Positions 52,959 through 63,933 of a stretch of 64,000 nucleotides of DNA are shown here, one piece after another. Each line of letters starts with the position of its first letter. Position 1 is the first letter of the stretch. This DNA is from Taxillus chinensis (lineage: Eukaryota; Streptophyta; Magnoliopsida; Santalales; Loranthaceae): positions 47,850,189 to 47,914,188 of the forward strand of contig CM042085.1 of the NCBI GenBank assembly GCA_023512835.1, given 5' to 3'. The position numbers were made by a program, and so were the translations under genes. The notes under the pieces are model-generated. The model did not search any database and was not told the origin of the DNA. It saw only the letters and a list, made by a program, of their open reading frames with translations.

Positions 52959-55218
52959 GTCACGTCCCCGAATTCTAGGGAACCCGGAATCGGGTACATG
53001 ACTTCCCCTTGCCTGCACCCGAAAGGTCAAGGGGTTGGTGACTAGCACTAATAGAGACTACACCGCGGGTGCTGTCTCAAATATGCAACCCTGTACAGTA
53101 ATACATCAAGGGTAATCCTGTACTTTCCCATACATCATCATGCATACAAAGAGTCAACCAGTCATACAGACATCACATCACAGTATGCAAATACAACTGT
53201 CCACGGACCCATGTCCGGGATATCACATAAAACAATACAGAATATAACTGTATCATACATCAGAGTAGTGGGCGTCCTCCTGGAAGAAAGTCCTCCACTA
53301 GTCTCGGGTCACACCTGAAAAGGGTAAACAACAAGTAGGGGTGAGCGACAAGCTCAGTAGGTGACCCTAACACTCCATATCATGCAACACATATAAGTCT
53401 ATACTATATGCTCAGTGTACTCGTGCACCGTGTAGTGTGCACAAACATCAGGACTCAGCCTGCAACAAATATCAGGACAACTTGTCCACGATCCTCCATG
53501 AGATCCCAGCTCAGGGCACTCAGCCCTAGCTCCACGAGCTCAACGGCTCAACTCAGGCTTTAGCCTGTCCACAGCGCAATATGCCCGGCCACAGTCGCCA
53601 CACAGGCCTGCCATCGGTGCATATGCCTGCCACGTCAACCACATAGCACCATCGGTGCATCACGGTGAGAACCCAAACAAGTCACGGAGTCCATGTCCCA
53701 ATACCTCACACCAACATACTAACATTAGTATGGCATGTCATGCTCAACATTTCCTTTGGAACTGTAGCCAGTCTTCCCAAGTAAATCCTCAATCCTTGAT
53801 TTATGAAGGAAGTACCTATAGCAGCTATTTTCTTGAAATCAAAAGTCCCGGCATTGGGTTCCCATAGCATAAATAAGATAATCTGATTTTTGGGGATTTT
53901 TCTGAGATGTCTAACCCCACTTTCCAAAAATTCACCACTACGAACTTTTAGGTTTTTCCGAGATTTTACACTAAAACCCAATTTTCACATTTTTGAAATA
54001 GTGGGAATTAATTTTTCTAGTATTTTTCTTTGAATCCAAATGGGGGGTATTTCGTTATTTACATTGTAACTTAAGTGTAATACTTAAATGTGTAGATGGG
54101 TATAGGTTGCAATGTAAATAGGTCCAGTCCAGTCAAACTGTATTTCGAATCTGCCAGTGAAACTACATTTTCGAATCTGCATTTCGAATCTGCATTTCGA
54201 ATCTCGTTTCGAACTGCCTTCGACTCTCGAACCTACACTCGAACTACCTTCGAAAACTACCTTCGAAGTACCCATGAACTGCCTTCGAAAACTCCCTTTG
54301 AAGTACCTTCGAACCTTTGAAACGATACTCGAAAATTGCACATTCGACACTCGAAATTACACTACATCGAACCTACCTTCGAACCTTCGAACCTTCGAAA
54401 CGATACTCGAAAATTTCACATTCGAAATTTTCAATTTCCAGTCGATCTCATCGGCTGTTCTCTACCCAGTTCACGACAGTTACTGTTCATCATCGTTTTT
54501 CACTTGTTTCTCGTCTGGATTCAACCCGGAATCTCATAAAACTCATACCTAATACTATATCTTAGGTTTTAAATCACGTCTTACCCCTCAGAACGCATTT
54601 AAATACAAAATTCAACCCAAAATTGGTTTTTCCCCAAATTCTAGGGTTCAACACGAATTTGCATGATTTCATCAAATTCTTACATGTTAATCCAAAAAAA
54701 AACAGCAAGAAAAGGGTGAAGAATCAGTGGAACACCTACCTGGAATGATTCTTGATGCTTGAACGAGCTCAAAACGCCCCAAATCGCCAAGGCCTCCAAG
54801 CTTCCTTCTCTCTTTCTCTCTAAGCTCTCCAACGCAGATGCAGAAATGCTAAAACGTAACGTGGAAACTCTCTTTCCCCTATTTATATTTTTGCCAGTCA
54901 ACTGACCTAGTCAACCATTGACCCAGTCAATAATTAACCTCCAAGGTCCCGAACTCCAAATTGAGTCAAACTACAGTCAAAACGCTCGAAATGACGAGCA
55001 CAATACTACACAGATATTAGTACACCCAAATGACCGCTCAAACGCAAAGTCAACCAATAGACCCTGAAAAGTCAACAATCGGGTCAAACGGGGCCACGAC
55101 TCGGAATCGGGCCCAAGTACAGTCAAAATGCTCACATTGACGGCTACACTACCGTCCAGATAGTTACATTCCCATAGAATGACTATCTCTCAAGACTACC
55201 CAAATACGAGTCTTTACA
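52959..55218 (-). repeat. Solo A-family LTR with 5 bp target duplication
   Basis: TGTCACGTCCCC...GAGTCTTTACA, 2260 bp, with no primer site or polypurine tract at either side. AGAGC flanks it on both sides (52954-52958 and 55219-55223), proving insertion into TE-G's gag followed by LTR-LTR recombination that removed the internal region. Donor and acceptor of the predicted leader intron are present. CAG/CTG sites are mostly intact here. Confidence 0.95.
54120..54440 (-). repeat. Minisatellite in the solo A-family LTR
   Basis: Units around CTTCGAAAACTACCTTCGAA and TTTCGAATCTGCA. It sits at exactly the place of the CCGGACTAAC array of TE-A (after GGGGGGTATTTCGTTATTT, before a ctgttcatcatcgttttt-like block) but is unrelated in sequence. 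Confidence 0.85.
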
Positions 55219-55429
55219 AGAGCAACGCGTGTGTCTGGGGCAGTGGCTGATGAGTCATCTGCCCATGAGGGTCCAGGCACGGGACAGACCACTGGAGGGA
55301 ATGAGCTGTTGCTGGCGCAACTACGAGAGGGCATCCGACAAGAAGTCCAAGAGCAGAGGGAGGATATCCGGTAGGAGGTTCGGGAGGAAGTGCGCCGTGA
55401 GATGGCAGCACAGCAGGTGGTACCACCAC

Positions 55430-56447
55430 TGTCATGCCCCCAAATTCCAAGGGACCTGGAACCAAGAACGTGACTTCCCCATGCCCGCACCCAAAGGGTC
55501 AAGGGATTAGTGACTAGCACCGATATGGACTACACCACGGGTGTTGTCTGAGATATACCTGTGCAACCATTCAACAGGGGTATTCATGTACATTCCAACA
55601 TGCTATGGAGCAAAGAAAATAATAATAATAATTTATTAATGATATAATCACACTAAAAGTCCAATACAACTTTCACGAACGCTCGTCCGGATATTCAAAT
55701 AATAAAACCAATTATGTTATACAAAATCTATAAACCAAGTTATACAAAACGTGAAATGAATAGCAATCAACTTCGGACTAGCCTTTAGTGAATGTGTCAA
55801 TACCTGAAACATGTCAATAAAGTAAGGATGAGCACAGGTGCCCAGTAGGTAATCTCTATCTCCTCACCATCCTAAACATGAAATCCTAAATCTATATGTT
55901 CAGTGTATGCTTGTGCCAGTGCAGTGTCCTATTCTATCACAATAAGCTCACATCCAATTACAAATATAACATCACACCCATCACATTTCATCCATCAAAG
56001 GTTCGCACCGGCAATCCAACCATCCACAGGATCTCCGCTACCAACTCTAAGAATCCCAGTCATTACCAGATAGCCATATGTGGGACCAGCGGTGTCCTTA
56101 ACGACAACTTGCCACAAATGGGACCTGGGTTAACCAGCCACATAAGGGACCTGCGGCCTCTTGCCAGCCCTATGTGGGACCCGCGATTAACCCAACCAGC
56201 TCCACCACTAATTCCACACATATAATCAATAAATAGAATTCTTTTAACTTACTAGTATTCAATACAACAACTTAACAAAACATTTTAATCATCCAACTAG
56301 TAATAACGTACCACGAATGTTATATACATATTATCAAGTTGATAATATTAAGCCACAAGTAATATTTCTAATAACATATTAATAACATCATGCCCAACAA
56401 TAGTCATTTTAATTACACTACATTACTAAGCCCAACAGTACTTATAG

Positions 56448-56493
<46 letters not shown>

Positions 56494-57441
56494 CTAATAT
56501 ACATTTACATAATTAATAAACATCAATTTTTAACATGAAATCCACACTTAATTAATAAACAAGATTTCCAAGAGTCAGAATGCAATATAGCAGCCTTACA
56601 AGCATTTAAATCACTAAATCAACACTAATATACCACAACTAATGTATATATATATATATATATATATATACATTAATTTATTTTTCAAACAATTATTATT
56701 TAACCTCAATATTATTCTTAAGTTCAATTCAATAATATCAAGCTACAAAATAATGTTTCACATGTCAAATTAATAATGTCATCCTATGATTAATAATTTA
56801 CATGCCAATTAATATTTTAAATATCAAATTAATAATGTCATGCCACAAAGAACACTTTATTTAATTAAACTATATTATCAAGATCAAATACTATTTTTAT
56901 TAACCGGAAATAGTAAGCCACAACTACCATATTAATATATATATATATATATATATATTATATTTAATTATACTTATTTGCCACAGTTGGGCTAGAAGGG
57001 AGTGGACCGGCCCAAGGGGGACCGGCCTAGCATGCCAGCCCACTAGGGCTGGCGAGATTTGGCAGGGGCGGCATTGAAGCCATCGCCCCTTGCCCCTTTG
57101 ACCACAGCAGTGCAGCCCTGGTGGCTGTACTTCGACGACACAGGGGCTACACCCAAAGAACGTCGCCCCTCCCCTCTCCTCCTTCCCAAAACTCTTCTGC
57201 ACTGCCGCGCTTTCAAGGTTGCCTCCCCCACTGCAACACAATTCAACATCTCCCCCCCTTCATCCCAGCGCCCCCATGCCACTATCCACACCCGCAACCT
57301 GTTCGACGCCACTACCAAGCTAGGGATATGACGGATCTCCTCTCTTCGCTTACTGCGCCGCCAGCCGGAAGAGGGTAAAACTCTCCCCACGACTCCAACA
57401 CACCTTTGGTCTGCCACTGCAAGAGTCGCTCCGGGCTTACC
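55430..57441 (-). mobile_element. TE-H: divergent A-like LTR fragment
   Basis: Starts TGTCATGCCCCCAAATTCC, a diverged form of the A-family LTR end, and keeps the block order (GGGTCAAGGGATTAGTGAC, later CAGTGTATGCTTGTGCC). From about 56230 it is AT-rich, with no gene. 57000-57440 is GC-richer without a recognisable protein. It is inserted in TE-G's gag and is itself cut at 57441 by TE-I. No internal region is visible. Confidence 0.65.
56448..56960. repeat. TA microsatellites in TE-H
   Basis: Three TA runs at 56448-56492 (with a short TG start), about 56646-56671 and about 56935-56958, in an AT-rich stretch without genes. Confidence 0.9.
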
Positions 57442-59691
57442 TGTCACGGCCCCGAATTCCAGGGAACCTGGAACCGGGTACATGACTTCCCCTTGCCCAC
57501 ACCCGATAGGTCAAGGGGTTAGTGACTAGCACCAATGGAGACTACACTGTGGGTGCTGTCTCAAACATGCAACCCTGTACAGTCATACATCAAGGGTAAT
57601 CCTATACTTTCCCATATATCATCATGCATACAATGAGTTAAACAGTCATACAGACATCACATCATACAGTATGCAAATACAACTGTCCACGGACCAATGT
57701 CCGGGATATCACATAAAACAATACAGAATATAACTATATCATACATCAGAGTAGTGGGCGTCCTCCTGGAAGAAAGTCCTCCACTAGTCTCGAGTCACAC
57801 CTGAAAAGGGGTAAACAACAAGTAGGGGCGAGTGACAAGCTCAGTAGGTGACCCCAAAACTCCACATCATGCAACACATATAAGTCTATACTATATGCTC
57901 AGTGTACTCGTGCACCATGTAGTGTGCACAATCCTCAGGACTCAGCCTGCAAACAAACATCAGGACTCAGCCTACTCACACAGGACAACTTGTCCACGAT
58001 CCTCCATGGGATCCCAGCTCAGGGCACTCAGCCCTAGCTCCACGAGCTCAACAGCTCAACTCAGGCCTTAGCCTGTCCACAGCGCAATATGCCCGGCCAC
58101 AGTCGCCAAACAGGCCTGCCATCGGTGCATATGCCTGCCACGTCAACCACATAGCACCATCGGTGTATCACGGTGAGAACCCAAACAAGTCACGGAGTCC
58201 ATGCCCGAATACCTCACACCCACATACTAACATTAGTATGGCATGTCATTCTCAACATTTCCTTTGGAACTGTAGCCAGTCTTCACAAGTAAATCCTCAA
58301 TCCTTGATTTATGAAGGAAGTACCCATAGCAGCTATTTTCTTGAAATCAAAAGTCCCGGCATTGGGTTCCCATATCATAAATAAGATAATCTGATTTTTG
58401 GGGATATTTCTGAGATGTCTAACCCCACTTTCCAAAAATTCACCACTACGAACTTTTGGGTTTTTCCGAGATTTTACACTAAAACCCAATTTTCACATTT
58501 TGATATAGTGGGAATTAATTTTTTTACTATTTTTCTTTGAATCCAAATGGGGGGTATTTCGTTATTTACATAGTAACTTAAGTATAATACGTCCAGTCCA
58601 GTACTGTTGCACTGCCTCGAAGCTGCAGAACAGCCTGCCTCGTAGCTTCAGGACTGCGACTCATAGAGCGGAATTGCAGCGCGCCTCGGAGACTCATAGC
58701 GGGAGCTGCGACTCGTAGCTGCATAGCGCGCCTCGAAGACTCGAAGTGGGTCTTCGATCTTCGACCTTCGAACTACGAACTACGAACCTTCGACCTACGA
58801 ACCTTCGAACTACGGGTCTACGAACTACGACCCTACGAACTACGAGTCTACGAACTACGAACCTACGACCCAGAACTTCGGGTCTTCGTCATTTCTACCC
58901 AGGAATGCACCCAGGGTACTGTTCATCGTCGTTTTCACCTGTTGTTCGTCTGAAACGCGCCCAGAAACTCCCAGACGCTCACTAACACCCCTGTTTCGCA
59001 ACAAACTACGATATCTACCTCAAAACGCGTCCAGAACGCCTCTAAATCGCGCAGAAACAACAGAAACACGTATAAAATTCCAGATTTCCTGAAATCTAGA
59101 TCTAAACCCAGATTTCCATGGTTGACTTATCAACCCTCATGAAAAACACAGTTAATCAACCCGAAAATCATAGAAACAAATATCCACAATGATATAAAAC
59201 TGTTTTTAACCACAGATCTTATGTTAAACCATTAGATCTAACCCAAAATTGGTTTTCCCCAAATTCTAGGGTTCATGCTCAATTTTAGAAATCATGACGA
59301 ATTCGTGTAGATCCAAAACAAGAGAAGGATAAGAAGTTCAAGGACACCTACTTGAAGTGAATCTTTGAGCTCCACGAACCCAAATCGCCCCAAATCGCCA
59401 AGGCCCCAAACCTCCAAGGCCCCGAACTCCAAATTGAGTCAAACTACAGTCAAAACGCTCGAAATGACGAGCACAACACTAAACAGATATTATTACACCC
59501 AAATGACCGCCCAAATGCAAAGTCAATCAATAAACCCTGAAAAGTCAACAATCGGGTCAAACGGGGCCCCAAATCGGAATCGGGCCCAAGTACAGTCAAA
59601 ATGCTCACATTGATGACTACACTACCGTCCAGATAGTTACATTCCCATAGAATGACTATCTCTCAAAACTACCCAAATACGAGTCTTTACA
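57442..59691 (-). repeat. TE-I 3' LTR
   Basis: TGTCACGGCCCC...GAGTCTTTACA, 2250 bp. The right edge joins a purine-rich tract (minus strand AAGGTGGGGACGA). Donor region reads TCAAGTAGGTGTC at about 59345, weaker than in TE-A. No gene. Confidence 0.9.
58600..58880 (-). repeat. Minisatellite in TE-I LTR
   Basis: CGAACTACGAACCTTCGAC-type units preceded by GACTCGTAGCTGCATAGCG-type units. Same flanks as in the other A-family LTRs but a third, different repeat. The TCGTAG/TCGAAG motif resembles the arrays at 31830 and 36346. Confidence 0.85.
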
Positions 59692-59960
59692 TCGTCCCCA
59701 CCTTAGGACTTTTCGTCCTCGAAAATAAAACACATGCCCAAAGGACATAGCAAAATTTAAGCTCAATGTCTCAACAACAAAACATAAAACATGATCATCA
59801 ACCACACTTGTGCAAAGCAATGCACAACAAGCCAAACAGAACCCGCATTGGGCACAAGATCCAACAACACTGAGCTAAACCACATCTCAAACAACATATG
59901 CAAAACAAATGCATAAAACATAACTCATACCTCGGGGAAGGTCCTCACATCCTCCCCACC

Positions 59961-60680
59961 TCAGGACTGATCGTCCTTGAACAGCTCAGGATGAAGAACC
60001 CGCATCTGGCTCTCTTTCTCCCAAGTCTGCTCCTCCATGCCTCGGTGTCGCCATAACACCCGAACTAGTGGGATCGTCTTGCCCCGCAAGACCTGGTCCT
60101 GCCTGTCCAAAATCTGTGCCGGCCTCTCAACAACGGCACCATCATCAGCCAAGTCTATCTCGCGATAGTCCAACATATGAGAAGGATCGGGGTGATACCG
60201 CCTCAACTGAGACACATGAAAAACATCATGTACTCGTGCTAACTCTGGTGGCAAGGCTAATCGGTAAGCCACTGCGCCCACTGTGGCAATAATCTCAAAT
60301 GGCCCCACAAAACAAGGGGAAAGTTTGGATCCACGTCCAAACCTTCGATGCCCTCGACGCGGCGAAACCCACAAAAATACACGGTCCCCCACCTTAAACT
60401 GCAAGGGTCGACGCCTCTGGTTCGCATAGGACTTCTGCCTACTCTGTGCTGTCACCATACGCTGTCTAATCAACTGCACTATCTCTGTGGTTTCTTGAAC
60501 CATATCGGGACCGAGAACTGCTGTCTCTCCAGTCTGTGCCCAACACAAGGGTGATCTACAAGGCCGCCCATACAGCGCCTCATACGGAGCCATCCCAATT
60601 GTGGCTTGGTAACTGTTGTTGTAAAGAGAACTCCACCAAAGGAAGGTGAGTCTCCCAACAACCCCCAAAATGTAGGACAC
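59961..60680 (-). CDS. TE-I integrase C-terminal half and chromodomain
   Basis: 239 residues in one frame: [80 protein letters not shown], then the chromodomain ([40 protein letters not shown]) ending KDDQS. This is the most intact chromodomain segment in the window. Confidence 0.92.
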   Translation of the reverse strand: MSYILGVVGRLTFLWWSSLYNNSYQATIGMAPYEALYGRPCRSPLCWAQTGETAVLGPDMVQETTEIVQLIRQRMVTAQSRQKSYANQRRRPLQFKVGDRVFLWVSPRRGHRRFGRGSKLSPCFVGPFEIIATVGAVAYRLALPPELARVHDVFHVSQLRRYHPDPSHMLDYREIDLADDGAVVERPAQILDRQDQVLRGKTIPLVRVLWRHRGMEEQTWEKESQMRVLHPELFKDDQS

Positions 60681-61577
60681 AGGCGCGCAACATATCCTCG
60701 AGCGTCTGAATTATCTGCTTCAACTGACCGTCTATCTGCGGATGAAAAGCTGTACTCAGGTTCACCCTGGTACCCAAAGCTCGCTGCAACTGTCTCCAAA
60801 ACTGAGATGTAAACCTCGCATCCCGATCAGATACAATAGACAATGGGACTCCATGCAATTGCACAATAACATCAATATACCTCTGTCCCAAAGTCCTCAC
60901 TGGGTCTGTCTCTCGAATCGGAATAAAATGCGCCAATTTGGTCAACCGGTCCACAATAACCCATATAGTGTCGTGTCCCTTGGAACGAGGAAGTCCAGTG
61001 ACAAAATCCATGGTCACATGGTCCATTTCCACTCTGGTACTGGCAATGACTGCAACTCGCCAGCTGATCTCAGGTGCTCTTCCTTGTCTTGCTGACAGGT
61101 CAAACACCTCCTCACAAAATCAGCAACGGCCTTCTTCAGGCTTGGCCACCAAAACTCCCTCCTCACGGCATGGTACATCTTGGTCCCACCAGGATGTACA
61201 GCTAACCTCGACTGGTGAAATTCCCAAAGAACCTCCTCCCTAAGAGAAGTGGGAACTACCAATCTACCCCTATACCGCAGCACATGCTCTACATCCTCAG
61301 TCCAATCAGAAGATGCCTGCCCAATCTGAATTCTGTCCCTGATGACCTCATAATCAACGTCCCCCAGCTGATCTTCTATGATCCTATGCTGTAACTCAGG
61401 GACTGCGATGACAACACTGAGGGTCCCTCGCGCCTCACTGGTCACCATTTGCAACCTCATCCCTACCAACTGACCCATCATCTCCCATTCCTTAATGGCA
61501 CAATGGGCAACCACGGCCCTGCTCTTCCTACTCAGCGCATCTGCCACCACATTACCCTTCCCAGGGGTGTACATCAT
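60580..61577 (-). pseudogene. TE-I RNase H end and integrase N-terminal half
   Basis: 61014-61577 runs from YTPGKGNVVADALSRKSRAV through the zinc module (FHQSRLAVHPGGTKMYHAVR, FVRRCLTCQQDKEEHLRSAG) to WKWTM. 60580-61107 continues with the core (DHVTMDFVTGLPRSKGHDTI, LSIVSDRDARFTSQFWRQLQ, FHPQIDGQLKQIIQTLEDML). The catalytic Glu position reads K/Q (DGQLKQIIQ where relatives have DGxxERTIxTL), so this integrase is probably dead. One frame change lies near 61020. Confidence 0.88.
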
Positions 61578-61903
61578 ATCAAACTGAAACTGCTACAGGT
61601 ACTCCACCCACCGCTGTAAGACCCGCAAAATTTTTAGCTATTTAAGTTCTTCCTTAAAGAGTAATAATAATAAAATAATAATAATGTTATTGTTAACAAT
61701 AGTTAGAAAGGATATTTTGGATATTATCATGATAAAAATAAGCACCCAATATAGTCATTCAAATAACATGTGACTAATAAGTAGTCGTTAGAATAGTAAC
61801 TAGCCGTTATGAATAGTATCCGTTTGGACGTCCATAAATAGGTATGAGCATGAGATTTTATTTATAAGAGAGTATAGAAGTAAGAAGAAGAATAATAAGA
61901 GTT

Positions 61904-62164
61904 ATGGCATCAAGTTCTCAAGTACCGCCATCCGAGAATAGTGTACGAGAAGAAGATCGGCGAGCAATACGACTTGAAGTTACAAAGCTATGCTTTGCTA
62001 TAGATGAGCTAAATGCTCGTGTCCAATGGCTGCAATATAATGCGACGAGACACAGGGAGAAGTTTGAGGTTATTCGTGCGACAACCACGACAATGTTAGC
62101 CAGAAGGGTTGTGCGGCTCTCACTGCCGAAGCACAACACGTCCTACGCACATACGCTAATATAA
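61904..62164 (+). CDS. Small ORF inside the D-family U3 region, unknown function
   Basis: 86 residues (MASSSQVPPSENSVREEDRR, then EVTKLCFAIDELNARVQWLQ, REKFEVIRATTTTMLARR), helical and probably coiled coil. A TTTATAA box lies about 45 bp upstream. In TE-D1 the corresponding minus-strand stretch (about 35940-36080) keeps the same frame over DVQASFAKELKRSKAANKQR and REKFEV but lacks the ATG. No known domain; it may be a former gag-like or accessory ORF, or chance. Confidence 0.35.
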   Translation: MASSSQVPPSENSVREEDRRAIRLEVTKLCFAIDELNARVQWLQYNATRHREKFEVIRATTTTMLARRVVRLSLPKHNTSYAHTLI

Positions 62165-63187
62165 TTCAAGAAATTTTACGAAGGCCATAGAATATGATAT
62201 TAATGTTTATGTTTAGGATTATAATATTTTATGCTATAATGTTATCTTACTTTATTGTTTATTGATTATGCAATTATATTATTTTATCCGCATAAATATT
62301 AAATACGTTATAAAAATAAAATAATTTCTTATACATCATAAAAAGTTTAGATGCTATATATTATGTCATTTAGTTTCTTAAACCAAATTACTATGGGTAA
62401 GTAAGTATTACAAGCTTTAACTTTACCAAAAGTATAAAACATAGGTAAGGCCCAAAAATTTGAATGAGGCAGATTCTGAAGGTCCTATTCAAAAATCCAT
62501 AACTTGAATTATACAGATCCAATTGACATGAAACCAAAGCCCATTTATTCATTTATGACTTAGCTAAAACTTGTAGAAATTTTAGAATTTAATATGAAGC
62601 CAATCAATTCCAGAATTTAAAATACTACACATAGGTTCAGAATGAACGGGTAAACATTTTAGTATGACTTTAAAATTCAATAACTTTTGTTATACATATT
62701 TAAAAATTATAAAATTGATACCCATTTGTAGATATTTGAGTTAGTAATGCAATACAATTGGCCATTTGTCAAAAACTACAAAATTAAAAACGTTATAATT
62801 GAATTAGTAGGGAGTACACCAATGTGGACTTTTGATGCCAAAGAAACCTTCTAGGTTTAAAAGTCTTAAAACATTTTTTTAATGGTAGGAGGAGATAACC
62901 ACGTTTTTAATAAGAGATAATATGAAGAAAATAAAGTATTATATATATTTTAAATAATTTAATTTAATGCCAAAGTCAAATTTGTACACTATTTTTCACA
63001 CTATTACACCTACCATCCTTGCCTATATAAGTAGTGTCTAGCCTCTCCTCTTAATACACAAATCCCTCAAGCCACACCACGAAATTCCCTCTCAAAACAC
63101 TCCCTTAAGCCCTCTTAACACCCCAAATACTCTACTCAAATCCTCTTTTGCTTTTGGTACTTACCAAGCGTCGAAGTTATACGAAAG

Positions 63188-63496
63188 GTAATACTTAAGA
63201 TTTTGAAATTTTGAAGTTACTTCTTATTTATTATGTAGATCTATATGGTTGGTTTTACCACCTCATATATACTATATTCATGGTTGGTTTTACCACCTTA
63301 CATATGTTATTTATATGATTGGTTGTACCACCTCGTATATATACATACATGGTTGGCCTTGCCACCTCATATATATTTATATATACATGTGTAATGATTT
63401 TAAATTATAGTATTTTATCATAGCATATATTGTCATTCTATAATTCAAGTGAAAAGATGAGAATATTAACTTATGTTTTTTATTTTTATTTTTAAG
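63188..63496 (+). other. Possible leader intron in TE-D2
   Basis: ACGAAAG|GTAATACTTAAG at 63188 and TTTTTATTTTTAAG|GTTC at 63496. Donor and acceptor equivalents are visible in TE-D1 (minus strand GTAAACTTAAG near 35045; TTTTAAG near 34785). It contains four short GGTTGGTTTTACCACCT-type repeats (63245-63375). Splicing is inferred. Confidence 0.4.
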
Positions 63497-63507
63497 GTTC
63501 TAGATAG

Positions 63508-63819
63508 CGAAAGATCGTAAGGAACGACTTCCAAAATGAATTCCCCGACAATCACCCTTCTTCTTCGCAACCCCAATTGTTAATGCTTCAACCTCACAAC
63601 TTATCCCCATCCTTATCTCCTCTTGATCGTCCCTTTAGACCCGTGTCTAATATCCCCTCATGGTTAAGGTGGAAGACACGTAGGAAAAATAAGCTTATTG
63701 AACGTCTTTTCCGTTCACCCAATACAAGAAGTAAATCTTATTCAAAAACTCTCAAGGCATATAACCTAGTTAGTGCACAACTCAAGGCTTATGATGCATG
63801 GGATCGAAATAGGATATAG
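63508..63819 (+). CDS. Small ORF of the D family (TE-D2 copy), unknown function
   Basis: Open from a TAG at 63505 to the TAG at 63817. An internal ATG is at 63577 (MLMLQPHNLSPSLSPLDRPF, then KTRRKNKLIERLFRSPNTRS). It is basic, follows the predicted acceptor, and corresponds to 34486-34767 of TE-D1. Function unknown. Confidence 0.35.
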   Translation, partial: RKIVRNDFQNEFPDNHPSSSQPQLLMLQPHNLSPSLSPLDRPFRPVSNIPSWLRWKTRRKNKLIERLFRSPNTRSKSYSKTLKAYNLVSAQLKAYDAWDRNRI

Positions 63820-63902
63820 AACAGCAATAGAAGTGGGAACCCAAATTAATATTCAACCCCACAAGCACGGTATGCCTATTAAAAGATATAAGTTAAAGTA
63901 TG

Positions 63903-63928
<26 letters not shown>
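63903..63928. repeat. TA microsatellite
   Basis: About 13 TA units between the D-family ORF and a block (GTGTGATATTGAACTTTTCA) conserved in TE-D1. Confidence 0.9.

Positions 63929-63933
<5 letters not shown>

Larger units (their letters stand above)
52168..55429 (+). mobile_element. TE-G: chromovirus 5' fragment of TE-C's family, interrupted
   Basis: The last ~309 bp of a 5' LTR (acceptor TTTTCTTTTCAG|GGACC, end GGGGCGTGACA at 52476), primer site, ~450 bp leader and gag start. The gag is split by a solo LTR (52959-55218), resumes at 55224, and is cut at 55429 by TE-H. The rest of TE-G would lie beyond the nested insertions, outside this window. Confidence 0.88.
52941..55429 (+). pseudogene. 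TE-G gag N-terminus split by a solo LTR
   Basis: Six codons (ATG 52941, MSLRRA) before the solo LTR. Gag then resumes at 55224 with TRVSGAVADESSAHEGPGTG, a charged helix (LREGIRQEVQEQREDIR), a TAG stop and VREEVRREMAAQQVV up to 55429. Apart from the insertion and one stop the frame holds, in contrast to TE-C and TE-E. Confidence 0.85.
57442..61614 (-). mobile_element. TE-I: A-family chromovirus, 3' half
   Basis: 3' LTR (57442-59691), polypurine tract, chromodomain, integrase and RNase H end on the minus strand, then cut at 61614 by TE-D2. Its coding region is far less broken than TE-A or TE-B, and its CAG/CTG sites read normally, so it serves as the reference copy. Confidence 0.9.

Noticed and set aside
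57059..57378. Possible host exon in TE-H (Pro/Leu-rich frames)
   Set aside because: Several overlapping frames on both strands, no splice context, no recognisable domain.
536..61614. CAG-to-CGG changes as a biological editing or mutator system
   Set aside because: Direction (A to G, T to C, and indels at CHG sites) fits no known plant DNA process that I can name; a technical cause is simpler, though unproven here.
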